From contig NZ_CP042305.1 of the NCBI RefSeq assembly GCF_007859675.1, positions 124,001 through 188,000 of the forward strand: 64,000 nt of DNA, read 5' to 3'. This DNA comes from Humibacter ginsenosidimutans (GTDB lineage Bacteria > Actinomycetota > Actinomycetes > Actinomycetales > Microbacteriaceae). This document shows positions 30,330 through 37,708 of the stretch, piece by piece. A model generated the notes under the pieces. That model was given only the letters and a program-made list of their open reading frames with translations. It had not been told where the DNA came from and searched no databases. A program made the translations under genes and the position numbers. Position 1 is the first letter of the stretch. Each line of letters opens with the position of its first letter.

Positions 30330-31076
30330 ATGAGCCCCATCAGCGACACCCCCCGCCTGCAGCTGCTTCCCGCCGTCGACATCGCCGACGGCAAGGCCGT
30401 GCGACTGACGCAGGGGGAGGCCGGCAGCGAGACGAGCTACGGCGACCCCGTCGCCGCGGCGGCGGAGTGGGCGGAGCAGGGTGCGGAGTGGATCCACCTC
30501 GTCGACCTGGATGCCGCGTTCGGCCGCGGAGACAATCGGGACGTGCTCAAGGCCGTGATGCATTCCAGGCGCGACGTGCAGATCGAGCTGTCGGGCGGCA
30601 TCCGCGACGACGAGTCGCTCGAGCGCGCCCTCGATCTCGGCGCCAAGCGTGTGAATCTCGGCACGGCGGCGCTGGAGAATCCGCAGTGGGCCGCCGACGT
30701 CATCTCACGTTTCGGCGAGGCCATCGCCGTCGGCCTCGATGTGCGCGGCACGACGCTCGCCGCTCGTGGCTGGACCCGCGAGGGCGGTGACCTGTGGGAG
30801 GTGCTCGCCCGACTCGAGGATGCCGGCTGCGCGCGTTACGTGGTGACCGATGTGACGAAAGACGGTACTCTGCGAGGCCCCAACCTCGAGTTGCTGAAGC
30901 AGATGACCGATCGCACCGACCGCCCCGTCGTCGCCTCCGGCGGTGTCTCGAACCTCGACGACATCGCCGCGCTGCGCGAGCTGGTGCCGGAAGGCGTGGA
31001 GGGTGCGATCGTGGGCAAGGCCCTGTACTCCGGCGCGTTCACGCTCGCGGAGGCGTTGGACGTTGCCGGACACTGA
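30330..31076 (+). CDS. priA: PriA-type phosphoribosyl isomerase (HisA, possibly also TrpF)
   Basis: A 248-residue (beta/alpha)8 isomerase. General acid/base Asp residues lie in [15 protein letters not shown] and [15 protein letters not shown]; phosphate loops are ELSGGIRDD and [11 protein letters not shown]. In many Actinobacteria the single gene serves both histidine (ProFAR) and tryptophan (PRA) pathways. Whether this one does depends on whether a separate trpF exists outside the window. It overlaps the next gene by 14 nt. Confidence 0.92.
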   Translation: MSPISDTPRLQLLPAVDIADGKAVRLTQGEAGSETSYGDPVAAAAEWAEQGAEWIHLVDLDAAFGRGDNRDVLKAVMHSRRDVQIELSGGIRDDESLERALDLGAKRVNLGTAALENPQWAADVISRFGEAIAVGLDVRGTTLAARGWTREGGDLWEVLARLEDAGCARYVVTDVTKDGTLRGPNLELLKQMTDRTDRPVVASGGVSNLDDIAALRELVPEGVEGAIVGKALYSGAFTLAEALDVAGH

Positions 31077-31830
31077 CGGCTCGCGCCACCTCTTCGGATC
31101 GACCGACAAGGCCGATTCGGCGGGACTGCCGTGGGCGGGCCGTACGTTCGATTCCGCTCCGGCGTCGACCGACGACGGCTCGGCCGACCCTGCGCTGCTC
31201 GCCGCACTGATCGCCTTCGACGCAGGACACGGCAGTCAGCGGGCCGTGCTCGAAGCGTTCCGCGCCGCGCGGCTGCTCGTTCCGCTGCTCGCTCACGCGG
31301 GTGAGCTCGGCGAGGCGGCGGACGGGCACCTCGTCGACAAGACGCAGGAGCTGTCGATCGCGACGGTCGGCGCCCCCGACGGTCGTGCCGTGCTGCCTGC
31401 GTTCACCTCGGTGGCGACGCTGTCGGCCTGGAACTCGAAGGCAAGGCCGGTGCCCGCCGCGGGTCCGCGGGTCGCGCTGGCCGCAGCGAGCGAAGAGACG
31501 CAGCTGATCGTCATCGATCCGACGAGCCTCACGGAGTTCGTGCTGCGCCGCCCGATGGTGACTGCCTTGGCGACCGGCGCGGATTGGTGTGAGCCGTGGA
31601 GCGATGCTGAGGTGGTCGGGGCGTTCCGCGCATCCATCGCCGAGGAGACCGCCGTCGCCGGCATCGAGCTTCGCGCGGGGGACCCGCACGCTCGCCTCGC
31701 GGCGGCGGAGGTCGAGGTCACGCTCTCGATCGTCGTGGGCTTGGACGCGGGCGCGCTGCGCGACCTGGTGCAGCGCGTCAGCGCGCGCTGGGGGAGTCGG
31801 CCGTCGTCGCCGAGCGCGTCGACTCGATGA
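31063..31830 (+). CDS. SseB-family protein
   Basis: About 255 residues with an SseB domain (about 40-135): [33 protein letters not shown], then [18 protein letters not shown] and [13 protein letters not shown]. The family has no agreed function and is common after priA/hisA in Actinobacteria. The TTG at 31063 has GGAGG (31049-31053) at good distance and lies inside the end of priA, so coupling is likely. No other start lies well placed. Confidence 0.75.
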   Translation: MPDTDGSRHLFGSTDKADSAGLPWAGRTFDSAPASTDDGSADPALLAALIAFDAGHGSQRAVLEAFRAARLLVPLLAHAGELGEAADGHLVDKTQELSIATVGAPDGRAVLPAFTSVATLSAWNSKARPVPAAGPRVALAAASEETQLIVIDPTSLTEFVLRRPMVTALATGADWCEPWSDAEVVGAFRASIAEETAVAGIELRAGDPHARLAAAEVEVTLSIVVGLDAGALRDLVQRVSARWGSRPSSPSASTR

Positions 31831-31877
31831 CGGTGAAGATCACGGCAGCCTGACGCGGCAGACTGCTCGTCGATCGC

Positions 31878-32252
31878 TCAGCTGACCGGCCCGGTGTACC
31901 TCTCGCCTGGCCCCTTGCCCGGCTCGTCGGGAATGGCGGATGCCTCGCGGAAGGCGAGCTGCAGGCTGCGCAGACCGTCGCGCAGGCTGCGGGCATGCTG
32001 GTCGCCGATGTGCTGAGCGCTGGCGGTCACGAGACCGGCGAGGGCGTCGATCAGCTTGCGGGCCTCGTCGAGGTCGGTCTGCGTCGCCGGGTCGTCGGCG
32101 AGTCCGCACTTCACGGCGGCGGCGCTCATCAGGTGCACCGAGGTGGTCGTGATCACCTCGACGGCGGGCACGTCGGCGATGTCGCGAGTGGCGTCGGCGA
32201 CGGTCGCCTCGGCATCCTGGTCGTCGAAACGGTGGACGTGCTGCTCTGACAT
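31878..32252 (-). CDS. DUF1844 protein
   Basis: A 124-residue soluble protein of the DUF1844 family. The core is VEVITTTSVHLMSAAAVKCGLADD, with DEARKLIDALAGLVTASAQHIGDQHARSLRDGLRSLQLAFREAS helices after it. The family is acidic and helical and of unknown function; it sits beside infC in many Actinobacteria. GAGGCAG lies just before the ATG. It is divergent from infC. Confidence 0.87.
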   Translation of the reverse strand: MSEQHVHRFDDQDAEATVADATRDIADVPAVEVITTTSVHLMSAAAVKCGLADDPATQTDLDEARKLIDALAGLVTASAQHIGDQHARSLRDGLRSLQLAFREASAIPDEPGKGPGERYTGPVS

Positions 32253-32294
32253 GCTGCCTCTACGGGGGATCGGGTCGGTGATGGTGGCGGCCGA

Positions 32295-32548
32295 TTCGAG
32301 GTCGTGCACAGATGTCTGTTAGACTCTGTTGGGCTTTCGGAGCACCATGCCCCGAAACGCAAAGTGGAGACTCTCCCACCCGCGCTTGACCGCTTCACCA
32401 GGTTACCGGGTCGTTACACACTCCGCCGACGCGACGAAAGTCGCCGAGGTTGACGCAAAGGGTGTGGGATGCGCGGCCGTGCGCAAACACGGATCGCACG
32501 AGTGTGAGACCTCTGCCGGCCATTCCGGGACGACGTTCCGGGATGGCC
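32295..32548 (+). promoter_or_regulatory. infC operon promoter and long structured leader
   Basis: A candidate -10 TAGACT (32320-32325) would start a leader of about 250 nt before infC. A 13-bp stem with two G-T wobbles lies at 32518-32530/32536-32548 with a 5-nt loop, 35 nt before the start codon. The length resembles leaders that control infC-rpmI-rplT through L20 or IF3 in other phyla. The 332-nt gap between the DUF1844 gene and infC holds no convincing gene. Confidence 0.5.
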
Positions 32549-32583
32549 ACGTCAACAGCAACGTTCGATCAGAGGAGACACGC

Positions 32584-33216
32584 ATCAGCGATCCCCGTAC
32601 CAATGACCGTATCCGCGTGCCCGAGGTTCGCCTCGTCGGACCAGGCGGAGAGCAGATCGGCGTCGTCAAGATCGACGTCGCGCTGCGTCTCGCGCAGGAG
32701 TCCGACATGGACCTCGTCGAGGTGGCTCCGAACTCGAAGCCTCCCGTGGCCAAGATCATGGACTACGGCAAGTACAAGTACGAGGCTGCGCAGAAGGCCA
32801 AAGAGGCCAGGCGCAACCAGGCGAACACCGTGCTGAAAGAGGTGCGGTTCCGCCTCAAGATCGACAAACACGACTACGAGACCAAGCGCAAGCGCGCCGA
32901 GGGGTTCCTCAAGGCCGGGGACAAGGTCAAAGCCATGATCCTGTTCCGCGGACGCGAGCAGTCCCGCCCCGAGCAGGGTGTGCGCTTGCTGCAGAGGTTC
33001 GCCGAAGATGTGGCGGAGTTCGGTTCCGTGGAATCGAATCCGACCATCGACGGTCGCAACATGGTCATGGTCATCGGCCCCCTGAAGAACAAGTCGGAGG
33101 CCAAGGCCGAGGCCAACGCACAACGTGCCGCGAACCGAGCGCGCTCCCAGCAGCAGCGTTCCGGCGAGCAGGCCACCGAGGCGGAAACCCCCTCCGCCAC
33201 CGATGAGGAGAAATAA
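32584..33216 (+). CDS. infC: Translation initiation factor IF-3
   Basis: Keeps 30S subunits free and checks start codons. The body opens [19 protein letters not shown] and includes [41 protein letters not shown] and [14 protein letters not shown]. About 210 residues. The start is an ATC at 32584, 6 nt after AGAGGAG (32571-32577); no ATG, GTG or TTG fits both the family N-terminus and a ribosome site. Rare AUN starts on infC are a known self-control device. The acidic tail is rich in Glu, Ala and Gln. Confidence 0.93.
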   Translation: MSDPRTNDRIRVPEVRLVGPGGEQIGVVKIDVALRLAQESDMDLVEVAPNSKPPVAKIMDYGKYKYEAAQKAKEARRNQANTVLKEVRFRLKIDKHDYETKRKRAEGFLKAGDKVKAMILFRGREQSRPEQGVRLLQRFAEDVAEFGSVESNPTIDGRNMVMVIGPLKNKSEAKAEANAQRAANRARSQQQRSGEQATEAETPSATDEEK

Positions 33217-33410
33217 TGCCCAAGCAGAAGACCCACTCCGGGGCCAAGAAGCGTTTCAAGGTCACCGGCAGCGGCAAGGTCATGAAGCAGCAGGCCGGCA
33301 TGCGTCACCACCTGGAGCTCAAGACGAGCCGTCGCACGCGCCGTCTGAACCAGGACCAGGTGCTGCCGAACGTCGACGCCAAGGTCGCCAAGAAGCTTCT
33401 CGGCAAGTAA
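33216..33410 (+). CDS. rpmI: Ribosomal protein bL35
   Basis: A 64-residue basic protein of the large subunit: [35 protein letters not shown], standard throughout. The ATG overlaps the infC stop (TAATG), with GAGGAG in the infC end as ribosome site. It is part of infC-rpmI-rplT. Confidence 0.97.
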   Translation: MPKQKTHSGAKKRFKVTGSGKVMKQQAGMRHHLELKTSRRTRRLNQDQVLPNVDAKVAKKLLGK

Positions 33411-33440
33411 GCCGACACGACGCATAAAGGAATTTGAGCA

Positions 33441-33830
33441 ATGGCAAGAGTGAAGAGGGCCGTCAACGCCCACAAGAAGCGTCGGGTCATCCTCGAGCGC
33501 GCCGAGGGTTACCGCGGCCAGCGGTCGCGTCTCTACCGCAAGGCCAAGGAGCAGGTCACCCACTCGCTGGTCTACAGCTACCGTGACCGCCGTGCCCGCA
33601 AGGGCGACTTCCGTCGCCTGTGGATCCAGCGCATCAACGCCGCGAGCCGTCAGAACGGCCTCACCTACAACCGCTTCATCCAGGGTCTGAACCTGGCCGG
33701 CATCGAGGTGGACCGTCGCATCCTGGCCGAGCTCGCCGTGAACGAGCCCGCCACGTTCGCGTCGCTGGTCGAGACCGCGAAGAAGGCACTCCCGGCCGAC
33801 ACGTCCGCCCCGAAGGCAGACGCCGCGTAA
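33441..33830 (+). CDS. rplT: Ribosomal protein bL20
   Basis: A 129-residue assembly and structural protein of the 50S subunit. [33 protein letters not shown] is the long basic N-terminus; [24 protein letters not shown] and [16 protein letters not shown] follow. An AAGGAA site precedes the ATG. In several bacteria L20 represses its own operon by binding the leader. Confidence 0.97.
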   Translation: MARVKRAVNAHKKRRVILERAEGYRGQRSRLYRKAKEQVTHSLVYSYRDRRARKGDFRRLWIQRINAASRQNGLTYNRFIQGLNLAGIEVDRRILAELAVNEPATFASLVETAKKALPADTSAPKADAA

Positions 33831-33854
33831 GCCTGCACCACAAAGCACCACAGC

Positions 33855-33894
33855 ACGGCCCGGTCCATCAAGGACCGGGCCGTTCCGCTTTTCC
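33855..33894 (+). terminator. Intrinsic terminator after rplT
   Basis: CGGCCCGGTCC (33856-33866), loop ATCAA, GGACCGGGCCG (33872-33882), then TTCCGCTTTT. It ends the infC-rpmI-rplT transcript. Confidence 0.92.
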
Positions 33895-33942
33895 CCCACC
33901 CTTCACCGTGCCCAGGGCGCCATACACCGCGCAACAGAGCGT

Positions 33943-34119
33943 GACCGGAGGGAATCGGGTCCTCGGGGCTGCAGGTCCGCCAGCCGAGACGGCTGGCGGC
34001 GCTGGCGTCGCGGCGGAGGCCAGAAATGGCCTCCGCTCCTAGCTCCAGCGCGCAGGTCTGGCGGGAGCCGTGCGCAGCGCGGCGGGGGCATGTCCCCGAG
34101 GACCCGATTCCCTCCGGTC
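33943..34119. repeat. 177-bp palindromic element with perfect 26-bp terminal inverted repeats
   Basis: Arms at 33943-33968 and 34094-34119 are exact reverse complements over 26 bp (outermost bases GACCGGAGGG). Inside are two more perfect 10-bp hairpins: CCGCCAGCCG with CGGCTGGCGG (33977-33999, loop AGA) and GCGGAGGCCA with TGGCCTCCGC (34013-34036, loop GAAA). No open frame of note and no clear target-site duplication. It resembles a MITE or a large structured RNA. It fills most of the 402-bp gap between rplT and tsnR. Confidence 0.8.
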
Positions 34120-34204
34120 CCGCGACCGCCATGAGCCTGCCGATCCGCTCCGGTCCCGCGACCGCTATCAGACCGCCGCCCGCCGATCCCGCGACCGCCC
34201 TGAG
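34116..34204 (+). repeat. Three degenerate direct repeats before tsnR
   Basis: Three 20-bp copies of a sequence with the core TCCCGCGACCGC followed by a variable triplet and AG: 34116-34135, 34152-34171, 34185-34204. Start-to-start distances are 36 and 33 bp. The first overlaps the right arm of the palindromic element. They end 17 nt before the -10 of tsnR. Confidence 0.7.
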
Positions 34205-34232
34205 CACCCCGTTCCGCCCCTAGACTGAACCC

Positions 34233-35033
34233 GTGCTCGACAACCCCCGGTCACCAAGGGTCCGTGCTGTCGCCAAGCTGGCCAAGAAGTCCGCTCGTGC
34301 CGACACGGGTTACTTTCTTCTCGAGGGCCCTCAGGCGGCGCGTGAGGCGTTGACCTGGCGTCCCGAGCTCGTGGTCGACCTCTTCGCCACGACGCACGCG
34401 TTCCACAAGCACGACGATGTCGCGGTGCTTGCCCGTCATGCCGGCATCGAGACCGAGTTCGTGACCGACCAGGTGCTGGATGCCATGGCCGACACGGTCA
34501 CGCCGCAGGGCTTCGTCGCGGTGTGCCGCATGTTCACCTCGTCGCTTGACGACGTGTTCGCCGTGCAGCCGAAGCTGATCGCGGTGCTCGAGGAGGTGCG
34601 CGATCCGGGAAACGCGGGAACGATCATCCGTGCCGCCGACTCCGCGGGAGCGGATGCCGTCGTGTTCTCCGGTCACACGGTTGATCTGTACAACCCCAAG
34701 GTCGTGCGCTCGACGACCGGCTCGCTGTTCCACCTGCCGGTGGCCGTCGGCTCCGGGATCGGGGACGTGCTGGGGCGGGCGAAGGCGGCAGGGCTGCACG
34801 TGATCGCCGCGGACATGGCGGGGGACGATCTGCTGGTGGCGCGGGTGAGCGGGGAGCTCGCCGAGCCTACGGCATGGGTGTTCGGCAATGAGGCGCACGG
34901 GCTCTCCGACGAGGCCGTGGCCCTCGTGGATCGGGTGATCACGGTGCCGATCTACGGTCACGCGGAGTCGATGAATCTGGCGACCGCGGCATCCGTCTGC
35001 CTCTACGAGTCGGCATTCGCGCAGCGCGCCTGA
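34233..35033 (+). CDS. TrmH/SpoU-family RNA 2'-O-methyltransferase (TsnR-like)
   Basis: A 266-residue SPOUT methyltransferase. The N-terminal substrate-binding domain (to about residue 100) has FLLEGPQAAREAL; the knotted catalytic domain has VLEEVRDPGNAGTIIRAADSAGADAV, WVFGNEAHGLSDE and VPIYGHAESMNLATAASVCLYE, the three SpoU motifs. It probably modifies 23S rRNA; thiostrepton-resistance TsnR is a relative. In mycobacteria tsnR also lies between rplT and pheS. TAGACT (34221-34226) lies 6 nt before the GTG. Confidence 0.9.
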   Translation: MLDNPRSPRVRAVAKLAKKSARADTGYFLLEGPQAAREALTWRPELVVDLFATTHAFHKHDDVAVLARHAGIETEFVTDQVLDAMADTVTPQGFVAVCRMFTSSLDDVFAVQPKLIAVLEEVRDPGNAGTIIRAADSAGADAVVFSGHTVDLYNPKVVRSTTGSLFHLPVAVGSGIGDVLGRAKAAGLHVIAADMAGDDLLVARVSGELAEPTAWVFGNEAHGLSDEAVALVDRVITVPIYGHAESMNLATAASVCLYESAFAQRA

Positions 35034-35059
35034 CAGCACTGCACGGCCACAACAGACGG

Positions 35060-35908
35060 TCAAGCGCGCTTCGCGATCACGGCAACGGTGACGTAGTCCA
35101 TCGTGAAGGAGCCGCCCATGGCATCGATGGCGGCGCCGACCCTGGCCAGCAGCGGTGAGAGCTGCTCTTTCGGCAGCCGGTTGACGCCACCCGACGTGGG
35201 GAACGCGTCGAGCCACTCGGCACGCGTGTACCGGCGCCGCCAGTCGTGGCGCCAGAAGCCGGGCTCGGTGAATCGGCCGGAGGCGCGGATGCCGTCGGCC
35301 GCCTTCGCAGCCTGCCCGCCGAACGGGTCATCGTCGGAGGCTGCGGCAGCCGCGGGCGGCAGGCCGGGGATCGCCGCCGCAAGCGCTGCGTGCGTGACCT
35401 CGCGAAGGGCGTCAGGCACTCGCATGATGTTCCAGAACAGGGCGATCGCTCCGCCGTCACGCAGCACCGATGCCGCCTCGTGCGCGCCCGCCGCGGGGTC
35501 GATCCAGTGCCAGGCCTGGCCGGAGACGACCAGATCGAAGGTGCGGCCCGCGGCATCCCAGCGCTCGAACGGCGCGATCTCGACGGTGAAGCCGCGATCG
35601 CGGGCGAGCGTGGCCATCCTCTCGTCCACCTCGACGCCGAGCACTGTCGCCCCGCGATCGCGGAACGGCAGTGCCGAGATGCCGGTGCCCATGCCGACGT
35701 CGAGGATGTCGATGCCTGCACCATCGCGCCCGATCGCGTCGAGCACGTGCTCGACGAGCTGCTCGGGATAGCGGGGCCGACCGCGATCGTAGGCGGCGGC
35801 ATCCGTGCCGAACGACTCCGCGATCTCGCGGCGGCGGTGGGATGACTCGGCGAAGTCGCGTCCGTCGGCGGAGTTCTGCGGCGCCCCGTCTTCCGATAAA
35901 GTGACCAT
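35060..35908 (-). CDS. Class I SAM-dependent methyltransferase (DUF/UbiE-like)
   Basis: A 282-residue methyltransferase of unknown substrate. The SAM motif is DILDVGMGTGISALPF, followed by VLGVEVDERM and DLVVSGQAWHWIDPAAGAHEAASVL. The pattern FGTDAAAYDRGRPRYPEQLVEHVL starts the fold and is typical of small-molecule methyltransferases. Its start codon lies inside a large palindrome shared with the divergent TetR gene, so TetR control is very likely. No ribosome site is obvious. Confidence 0.85.
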   Translation of the reverse strand: MVTLSEDGAPQNSADGRDFAESSHRRREIAESFGTDAAAYDRGRPRYPEQLVEHVLDAIGRDGAGIDILDVGMGTGISALPFRDRGATVLGVEVDERMATLARDRGFTVEIAPFERWDAAGRTFDLVVSGQAWHWIDPAAGAHEAASVLRDGGAIALFWNIMRVPDALREVTHAALAAAIPGLPPAAAAASDDDPFGGQAAKAADGIRASGRFTEPGFWRHDWRRRYTRAEWLDAFPTSGGVNRLPKEQLSPLLARVGAAIDAMGGSFTMDYVTVAVIAKRA

Positions 35909-35938
35909 GCGCCCACTCTAAGTGGGCACGCGGTCACT
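35900..35938. promoter_or_regulatory. Probable TetR operator (imperfect 18-bp inverted repeat)
   Basis: Arms 35900-35917 and 35921-35938 pair at 15 of 18 positions around CTA; the outer AGTGACC/GGTCACT and inner GCCCACT/AGTGGGC parts are exact. It covers the ATG of the methyltransferase gene and lies 43 nt before the TetR start, so it could control both. Confidence 0.75.
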
Positions 35939-35981
35939 CTCAAGGACCGCTCCGCACGGCCGAACGACGAAGGGGGACGGC

Positions 35982-36581
35982 GTGCCGACCGGTGTCGCCC
36001 TGCAGGATCCCCGTGAGCAGCTCTTCGCCGCAGCCGATCGGGTGATGCTGCGCGACGGGCCCGGCGCGTTGACCAGTCGTGCCGTGACCGAGGAGCTCGG
36101 TGTCGCCAAGGGCGTGCTGCATCGGCACTTCGTCGACTTCGACGATTTTCTCGTCGAGCTGGTCGGTGCACATCTTCGTGGACTGTCTGTGATCGCCCAC
36201 GAGCTGGAGCGCCGCGTCGGCACCCTGACCGTGGTGGCGAACACCCGGTTCGCCCTGACGGGCGCCTTCGATGCGCTCGGGCTGGCCGTCGTGAGTCTCG
36301 TGATCGGCAGGGACGAGGTGCGCCGGCGGCTTCGCGGCACGGCCGCCGGCGGCATTCCCTATCTCGCAGAGATCGTCGAGCTGCTCGCCGACTATCTGGA
36401 AGTCGAGAAGAGACAGGGTCGCCTCGCCGCGACCGCCGACCCGCGCACCATCGCGGTGACGCTCACGGGTACGTCGCACCTGCTGTTCGCCGGTGAGCTG
36501 GGCGGTCTGCCCGACGAATCCGCCGTCGACGAGGTGGTGGAGTCCGTCTTGGTCGGGGCATTGCCGGGCGTCGGCCACTGA
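35982..36581 (+). CDS. TetR-family transcriptional regulator
   Basis: About 199 residues. The helix-turn-helix is [55 protein letters not shown]; the rest is the all-helical ligand domain. The GTG at 35982 has AAGGGGGAC just upstream; an ATG at 35922 is in frame but lies in the operator. It likely represses itself and the divergent methyltransferase until an unknown small molecule binds. Confidence 0.88.
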   Translation: MPTGVALQDPREQLFAAADRVMLRDGPGALTSRAVTEELGVAKGVLHRHFVDFDDFLVELVGAHLRGLSVIAHELERRVGTLTVVANTRFALTGAFDALGLAVVSLVIGRDEVRRRLRGTAAGGIPYLAEIVELLADYLEVEKRQGRLAATADPRTIAVTLTGTSHLLFAGELGGLPDESAVDEVVESVLVGALPGVGH

Positions 36582-36663
36582 CCGCGAAGGCCGTGCCCCG
36601 CAGCTCCATCGTCTTCTCATCGCCGTCGGGCCGCGGCACGGGGCTCCCGTAGACTTGGTGCTC

Positions 36664-37704
36664 GTGCCAGAACCCATCGAGATCACCGAATCCGCGGTGC
36701 GGCAGGCGGTCGAGGCGGCCCTGGCCGCCGTGGATGCCGCCGCCGACGTCGCGGAACTCAAGGCGGCGCGCACGGCGCATGCCGCGGAGCACTCGCAGCT
36801 CGCCCGCCTGAACGCCGCGCTGCGCGACGTTCCCGCCGACCAGAAGGCCGCGTTCGGCAAGCTGGTCGGGCAGGCCAGGGGAGAGGTCAACCGGGCGTTC
36901 GCCGCGAAAGAGACCGTCCTCGCCGAGGCGGAGAACGCTCGTCGGCTGGCGGAGGAAGCCGTGGACGTCACCGAGGTGGCGCTGCCGGGGCGGGTCGGGG
37001 CGAGGCATCCTCTCTCTCTGCTGCAGGAGCGCATCGCCGACATCTTCGTCGGCATGGGCTGGGAGGTCGCGGAGGGCCCGGAGCTCGAGAGCGAGTGGTT
37101 CAACTTCGACGCGTTGAACTTCGACGCCGACCACCCGGCGCGCGCGCTGCAGGACACGTTCTTCGTGGAGCCGCCCGAGGCGCACCTCGTGCTGCGCACG
37201 CACACCTCGCCCGTGCAGGTGCGCGCGCTGCTGTCGCGCGAGCTGCCGGTGTACGTCGTGGCGCCCGGCCGCGTGTACCGCACCGATGAGCTCGACTCGA
37301 CGCACACCCCGGTGTTCAGCCAGGTCGAGGGCATCGCCGTCGACAAGGGGCTCACCATGGCGCACCTGCGCGGCACGCTCGAGCACTTCGCGCGCGCCAT
37401 GTTCGGCGAGGAGGCGAAGATCCGCCTGCGTCCCAACTACTTCCCGTTCACGGAGCCGAGCGCCGAGATGGATGTCTGGCACCCCGGCGCCAAGGGCGGC
37501 CCGCAGTGGATCGAGTGGGGCGGCTGCGGCATGGTGAACCGCAACGTGCTGCGCTCTGCAGGCATCGATCCGGATGTCTACACGGGCTTCGCCTTCGGCA
37601 TGGGCATCGAGCGCACGCTGCAGTTCCGCAACGGGCTCAACGACATGCGCGACATGGTCGAGGGCGACGTTCGCTTCTCCCAGCAGTTCGGAATGGTGGT
37701 TTAA
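36664..37704 (+). CDS. pheS: Phenylalanyl-tRNA synthetase alpha subunit
   Basis: The catalytic subunit of the alpha2-beta2 enzyme. An N-terminal coiled coil binds tRNA (about 1-90); class II motifs include [54 protein letters not shown] and [16 protein letters not shown]. 346 residues. TAGACT (36650-36655) lies 8 nt before the GTG at 36664; a GTG at 36658 is also in frame but too near. pheT follows 4 nt after the stop. Confidence 0.95.
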   Translation: MPEPIEITESAVRQAVEAALAAVDAAADVAELKAARTAHAAEHSQLARLNAALRDVPADQKAAFGKLVGQARGEVNRAFAAKETVLAEAENARRLAEEAVDVTEVALPGRVGARHPLSLLQERIADIFVGMGWEVAEGPELESEWFNFDALNFDADHPARALQDTFFVEPPEAHLVLRTHTSPVQVRALLSRELPVYVVAPGRVYRTDELDSTHTPVFSQVEGIAVDKGLTMAHLRGTLEHFARAMFGEEAKIRLRPNYFPFTEPSAEMDVWHPGAKGGPQWIEWGGCGMVNRNVLRSAGIDPDVYTGFAFGMGIERTLQFRNGLNDMRDMVEGDVRFSQQFGMVV

Positions 37705-37708
37705 GGGC

